Positions 14,977 to 17,775 of a stretch of DNA of 17,775 nt are shown piece by piece. The stretch is from Bacilli bacterium (GTDB lineage: Bacteria > Bacillota_I > Bacilli_A > RF39 > UBA660). The stretch is taken from positions 1 to 17,775 of the forward strand of contig JAQVNR010000023.1 in NCBI GenBank assembly GCA_028703035.1, in the 5' to 3' direction. The position numbers and the translations under genes were made by a program. Numbering within the stretch: position 1 is the stretch's first letter; every line of letters begins with the position of its first letter. The notes under the pieces were generated by a model that saw only the letters and a list, made by a program, of their open reading frames with translations, ran no database searches and had not been told where the DNA came from.

Positions 14977-16860
14977 CTATCCTAGCATCCAGTTTATATC
15001 AGTTTTATAAGTAGTATCTTTTACAATTGGGACTATATTAAGTTGCAGTAAAATACCTTCTTCATCTGGCCAGTCAACTGTAATATCACCTGTTGCTATT
15101 CCATCAGAAGTATAAACTAAAACTGGAGTACCAGATAAAGGCGTCATAGCACCAATGCTATCTACAAAAACTAAACCATTAGTTAATATATCACCATGCT
15201 CATTAATTAAAGCATGGGTAATAGTTGCGTATAAATTCCAAAAATCAGGAGTAATTCTTCCTTCTTCAACAACAACACTAAGTGGGGTAGAACGCATGCA
15301 TAAAGTAGGGGTAGACTGAAATGGAGTAGTATAAAATGTAACTTGACTAGTAGCAGATTTAATAAATAGATCTCCTTCAAAAACAATTTCTACAGTTCTA
15401 AAACGGTATAAAAAACTATATGCTAAATTTGAAACAAAAGATATTTCTGTACCAATTGCCAGTGGTGGAGAGTAAGAATATATATAGTCACCATTACTAT
15501 CAGCAACCTCATAGTGCTCATCACCTAGATAACTAATCCGCACATCAGCATCAGGAGTAGTCTTGCCAGTAATTTCTGTTGATGAATCAGTTATTGGGTT
15601 TATAGTAAGTGACGGCCTTCCCATTGATAAAACACTTGTGTTATTAAACTCAAGTTCATTTAAATCAGGAAGCGCGATTATTTCATCTGGTGTTAAATTA
15701 ATGGTTGTTATTATTGTTCCTGTAGATGTTATGGTACCATTTAATACTAAGTTAGATACATCTTCTAGTTTATACCATGAATATGTAGGAATATCATAGA
15801 TATTACCAGCTGATGCAAAAGGAGTGACTGCTCCCCACCTATTATACTGAGAAATATTTAAGTTATACGGAGTATTACTATTACTTTTTATTGCATCAGT
15901 AGTTTTATTATAAAGAACTACACTTTTGGGATTGTTTATATCTACTGATGCACCACCAAGAAATCTTAGACAGTAATTATCAGCTATTCCATCAAAATCA
16001 CAAATTATTCTTAAAGAAGAACCATCATTCATTTTAAATTGACCGTTTATATACCATGTAGATCTATCGGTTTGTCTTGTAGATTGCTCTATATTAACTA
16101 AAGCACCACTATCGATTATAAGATTTTGAGTAATGTCCGAGCCAGTATAACTCATTCCATATTTATTTTTAATATTTGAAATTGAGTTACTACCAAATGT
16201 AATATTACAAATAGTAGTAAAACTTACCTCATAAAATGCACCTTCAGGATGAGTAATATCTATATTAGAATTTGGTAGAACTTCTATCAATGGAATTGCG
16301 CTAAATGTATCATAGTTAACTTCCAAAAGTGACTGAGGAGAATCAGATGTTATGTTTACGTTTCCACCAAAAGTAACATTTCTAGATATTGCAACTGCAT
16401 CCCCATTAACTACTCCATCTCCATGAGGTATTGTAATATCTGAATTTATTATAAAAACACTAGAATAATGACACCATGTAACAGTAGGTCCAGTAAATGT
16501 TATATTAATAAAATTAACTAAAACAAACCTAAAAATGGCTTCATTTTCTATAAAAATAGCACCATGAATGTTTTCTGCATCTATATCTACATTTTGGACA
16601 GTTAAGTTAATACTGCTCGCCAAACCTTCAACATAAATTGTATCCTCCCATGTGCCATAAGGTATAGTTAATGTATACCTTTCCTCTAGGTATGTTCCAT
16701 CTATTGTTACCTCACTTTTACTACTAAGTATTTTTATACCACTTTCCAAAGTAATATCAGCACCTAAATATACTAAAGTGTAAGTATTAATTTCTGATAA
16801 GACTTCTTCTAATTCATCATGATTAAATACTACAACCGTTGAACTATCTATTATCGTCAT
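14977..16860 (-). CDS. Beta-helix (pectate-lyase-like adhesive) protein with Ig-like and WxL-like C-terminal parts, no signal peptide
   Basis: The product has 627 residues from the ATG at 16860, chosen because AAGGTAGGTG (revcomp of 16870-16879) lies 9 bases upstream; the in-frame GTG at 16872 overlaps that site. Residues about 1-60 (VVFNHDELEEVLSEI, VYLGADITLESGIKI, VTIDGTYLEERYTL) are typical of the entry of right-handed beta-helices of the pectate-lyase-like adhesive type. Coils with Asn/Ile ladders run to about 370 (for example VNITSDSPQSLLEV). PSLTINPITDSSTEITGKTTPDADVRISY-type sequence from about 415 is an Ig-like module. The last 120 residues, with DFWNLYATITHALIN and ending TYKTDINWMLG, resemble a WxL domain, which binds peptidoglycan. 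No export signal is seen, as in the DUF11 genes on either side. It is convergent with one DUF11 gene and divergent from another. A cell-surface or coat role is likely; the WxL call is tentative. Confidence 0.72.
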   Translation of the reverse strand: MTIIDSSTVVVFNHDELEEVLSEINTYTLVYLGADITLESGIKILSSKSEVTIDGTYLEERYTLTIPYGTWEDTIYVEGLASSINLTVQNVDIDAENIHGAIFIENEAIFRFVLVNFINITFTGPTVTWCHYSSVFIINSDITIPHGDGVVNGDAVAISRNVTFGGNVNITSDSPQSLLEVNYDTFSAIPLIEVLPNSNIDITHPEGAFYEVSFTTICNITFGSNSISNIKNKYGMSYTGSDITQNLIIDSGALVNIEQSTRQTDRSTWYINGQFKMNDGSSLRIICDFDGIADNYCLRFLGGASVDINNPKSVVLYNKTTDAIKSNSNTPYNLNISQYNRWGAVTPFASAGNIYDIPTYSWYKLEDVSNLVLNGTITSTGTIITTINLTPDEIIALPDLNELEFNNTSVLSMGRPSLTINPITDSSTEITGKTTPDADVRISYLGDEHYEVADSNGDYIYSYSPPLAIGTEISFVSNLAYSFLYRFRTVEIVFEGDLFIKSATSQVTFYTTPFQSTPTLCMRSTPLSVVVEEGRITPDFWNLYATITHALINEHGDILTNGLVFVDSIGAMTPLSGTPVLVYTSDGIATGDITVDWPDEEGILLQLNIVPIVKDTTYKTDINWMLG

Positions 16861-16991
16861 TTTTTTTATCACCTACCTTAGTATATTAATTTTTGATAGT
16901 TACATGTAATTAATAAATCTATAAAAGCAGGAAAACAATAAATCATTATTTTAAAGCCGCATAAAATAATATAGTATAGGGGGTGTTTTTT
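16861..16991. promoter_or_regulatory. Divergent promoter region between the beta-helix gene and a DUF11 gene
   Basis: This 131-base AT-rich spacer must drive both genes. On the - strand, TTACAT and TATACT are separated by 18 bases just before AAGGTAGGTG and could be -35/-10 boxes, although the leader would then be very short. On the + strand, CATAAAATAATAT (16960-16972) precedes AGGGGGT (16978-16984). The latter is the Shine-Dalgarno for an expected start at 16992, where the codon is ATA. No clear operator is visible apart from the short palindrome TTACATGTAA (16900-16909). Confidence 0.45.
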
Positions 16992-17372
16992 ATAAACGAA
17001 TTAACAAATATAGCTACTTCAGTCGGTACATACGATGGTATTTCTACAGAAATGACTACTGAAGCAGTTGTTACGTATCTAGTTGATGATTTAGATATTA
17101 CCAAAACTGCAAGCCGTACGTCTTGGGCTACTGGACTTTTAACATATACAATAACTATCAATAACCAATCTTTAAATCCGTATGTAGCTCCGATTGTAAC
17201 TGATACTGTTGATCCAGCTCTTGCAACATTAGTTCTTGGCTCGGTGAGAATTAATGGTGTTGTAACTACAGATTATACATTTGATGTTCCAACTGGTATA
17301 TTAACTGTCAATTTAGCAGATGTTGCTGCCAGTTCAACCACTATAATAACATTTGATGTAGAAAGAGTTTAA
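16992..17372 (+). CDS. Single-module DUF11-type protein, possible non-canonical ATA start
   Basis: The product has about 126 residues. It opens (I/M)NELTNIATSVGTY, the closing strand of a DUF11 domain, then a linker (EMTTEAVVTYLVDD) and one module (DLDITKTASRTSWATGLLTYTITINN, then VTDTVDPALATLVLGSVRING), ending at TIITFDVERV before its own closing strand. So it looks circularly permuted, like the second module of the 13056 product. The start is uncertain. AGGGGGT at 16978-16984 lies 7 bases before ATA AAC GAA at 16992, which aligns exactly with ATG AAT GAA and ATG GAC GAA in the paralogues. The only in-frame canonical-type start is GTG at 16983, inside that Shine-Dalgarno, giving FFI extra. 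There is no signal peptide or TM. It is paralogous to the 14399 product. It may be poorly translated, or silent if ATA is not used. Confidence 0.72.
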   Translation: MNELTNIATSVGTYDGISTEMTTEAVVTYLVDDLDITKTASRTSWATGLLTYTITINNQSLNPYVAPIVTDTVDPALATLVLGSVRINGVVTTDYTFDVPTGILTVNLADVAASSTTIITFDVERV

Positions 17373-17411
17373 AAAACCCAAAATGGAAACAAGCAAATGA
17401 TTAATTATTTA

Positions 17412-17457
17412 TTTGGTTAATGAACCAAACACAATTCGTTATGTTTGGTCCATTTTT
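17412..17457 (+). terminator. Terminator after the last DUF11 gene, with a competing upstream hairpin
   Basis: AATG-A-ACCAAACA (17419-17431) pairs with TGTTTGGT-C-CATT (17442-17454) with one A/C mismatch and a 10-base loop, followed by TTTATT. The segment AACCAAA (17423-17429) can also pair with TTTGGTT (17412-17418) across a 4-base loop, which would open the terminator stem. The T-tract is short but the stem is good. Confidence 0.65.
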
Positions 17458-17775
17458 ATTGTTATAGTTATAATAATCAATATCATTTACAATCTCAGAA
17501 TAAATTAAAGAAATTTATTCATTTTATAATATGTGTCTCATATTTGTCACAGAAAGTAGTATCTATTCACGGAAATTTATCTTAATAATATTTATAAAAT
17601 AAAGTACAGTCCTTCCTAACATAAATTTGACTTTTAGAATATATTTACACATAAAAACTTGCTAAAAAAAATCAAGAGTTTTTAAATGTTTTTTTAGAAT
17701 AATATTATTGCATGACAAAACAGACTTATTAATGAGTTTTTTTAAAACAAAAAATCTTTTAAATTACCATATCTC
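17458..17775. other. No gene seen at the right edge
   Basis: These 318 bases are strongly AT-rich, and all frames are broken by frequent stops. I found no open frame with a ribosome binding site on either strand. A weak hairpin, AAAAACTTG (17653-17661) with CAAG-AG-TTTTT (17673-17683), and a TTGACT (17627-17632) are present but not enough to call a terminator or promoter. It may be a leader of a gene beyond the window or decayed sequence. Confidence 0.5.

Noticed and set aside
14977..16860. Active pectate lyase
   Set aside because: Only the beta-helix scaffold pattern is seen; no catalytic lyase motif was found, and such domains in Gram-positive surface proteins are usually adhesive.
16861..16872. 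GTG at 16872 as the start of the beta-helix gene
   Set aside because: It falls inside the AAGGTAGGTG ribosome binding site; the ATG at 16860 has correct spacing.
13020..16990. Sigma-K or sigma-E promoters before the DUF11 genes
   Set aside because: The CATA-like -10 sequences are suggestive, but no -35 AC or ATA element sits at the required 16-17 base distance, so spore control is not supported by the sequence.
17620..17690. Promoter (TTGACT) and hairpin near the right edge
   Set aside because: No acceptable -10 box at proper spacing and no gene following within the window; the hairpin has a bulge and an A-rich loop.

Overview
The window reads as AT-rich chromosomal DNA from a Gram-positive bacterium of the Bacilli/Mollicutes neighbourhood (Acholeplasma-, Izemoplasma- or RF39-like; the lineage is an inference). 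Every Trp codon I checked is TGG, and all genes end in TAA or TAG, so the mycoplasma code (TGA = Trp) is not in use. Genes have good Shine-Dalgarno sequences, there is no LPXTG motif, and the left part is close to mycoplasma-like in base composition.

Region 1 (1-12938) is one tightly packed + strand operon: the 3' end of an F1 gamma-like subunit, a catalytically intact F1 beta-like subunit, a minimal epsilon-like subunit (beta-sandwich only), a 5-TM membrane protein, a single-pass protein with an ectodomain, a 2898-residue surface protein anchored at both ends, and a metallo-beta-lactamase-fold hydrolase. No a, b or c subunit of a proton channel is visible. This layout recalls the F1-like X0 ATPases of mycoplasmas (type 2, found beside the MIB-MIP antibody-handling proteins; type 3, linked to Mycoplasma mobile gliding). 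My reading is a rotary-type ATPase coupled through unknown membrane proteins to a giant adhesin with IgA1-protease-like (M26/GLUG) modules but no visible protease motif. The single-pass protein appears to share a domain with the N-terminus of the giant protein.

Region 2 (13056-17372) is less AT-rich in places. It holds a cluster of DUF11-type beta-sandwich proteins (13056-13829, 13831-14109, 14399-14830, 16992-17372) and one opposing gene (14977-16860) for a right-handed beta-helix protein with an Ig-like part and a WxL-like C-terminus. None has a signal peptide. Three DUF11 products begin with the strand that normally ends a DUF11 domain, and two of them stop just before it. This suggests circular permutation and head-to-tail strand donation between subunits, a possible undescribed fibre or coat system. 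The cluster also shows decay: a T-run frameshift in the 14399 gene, an abutting stop/start at 13827-13833, and an ATA where a start codon is expected at 16992.

Region 3 (17373-17775) has a terminator with a competing hairpin and then no recognisable gene.
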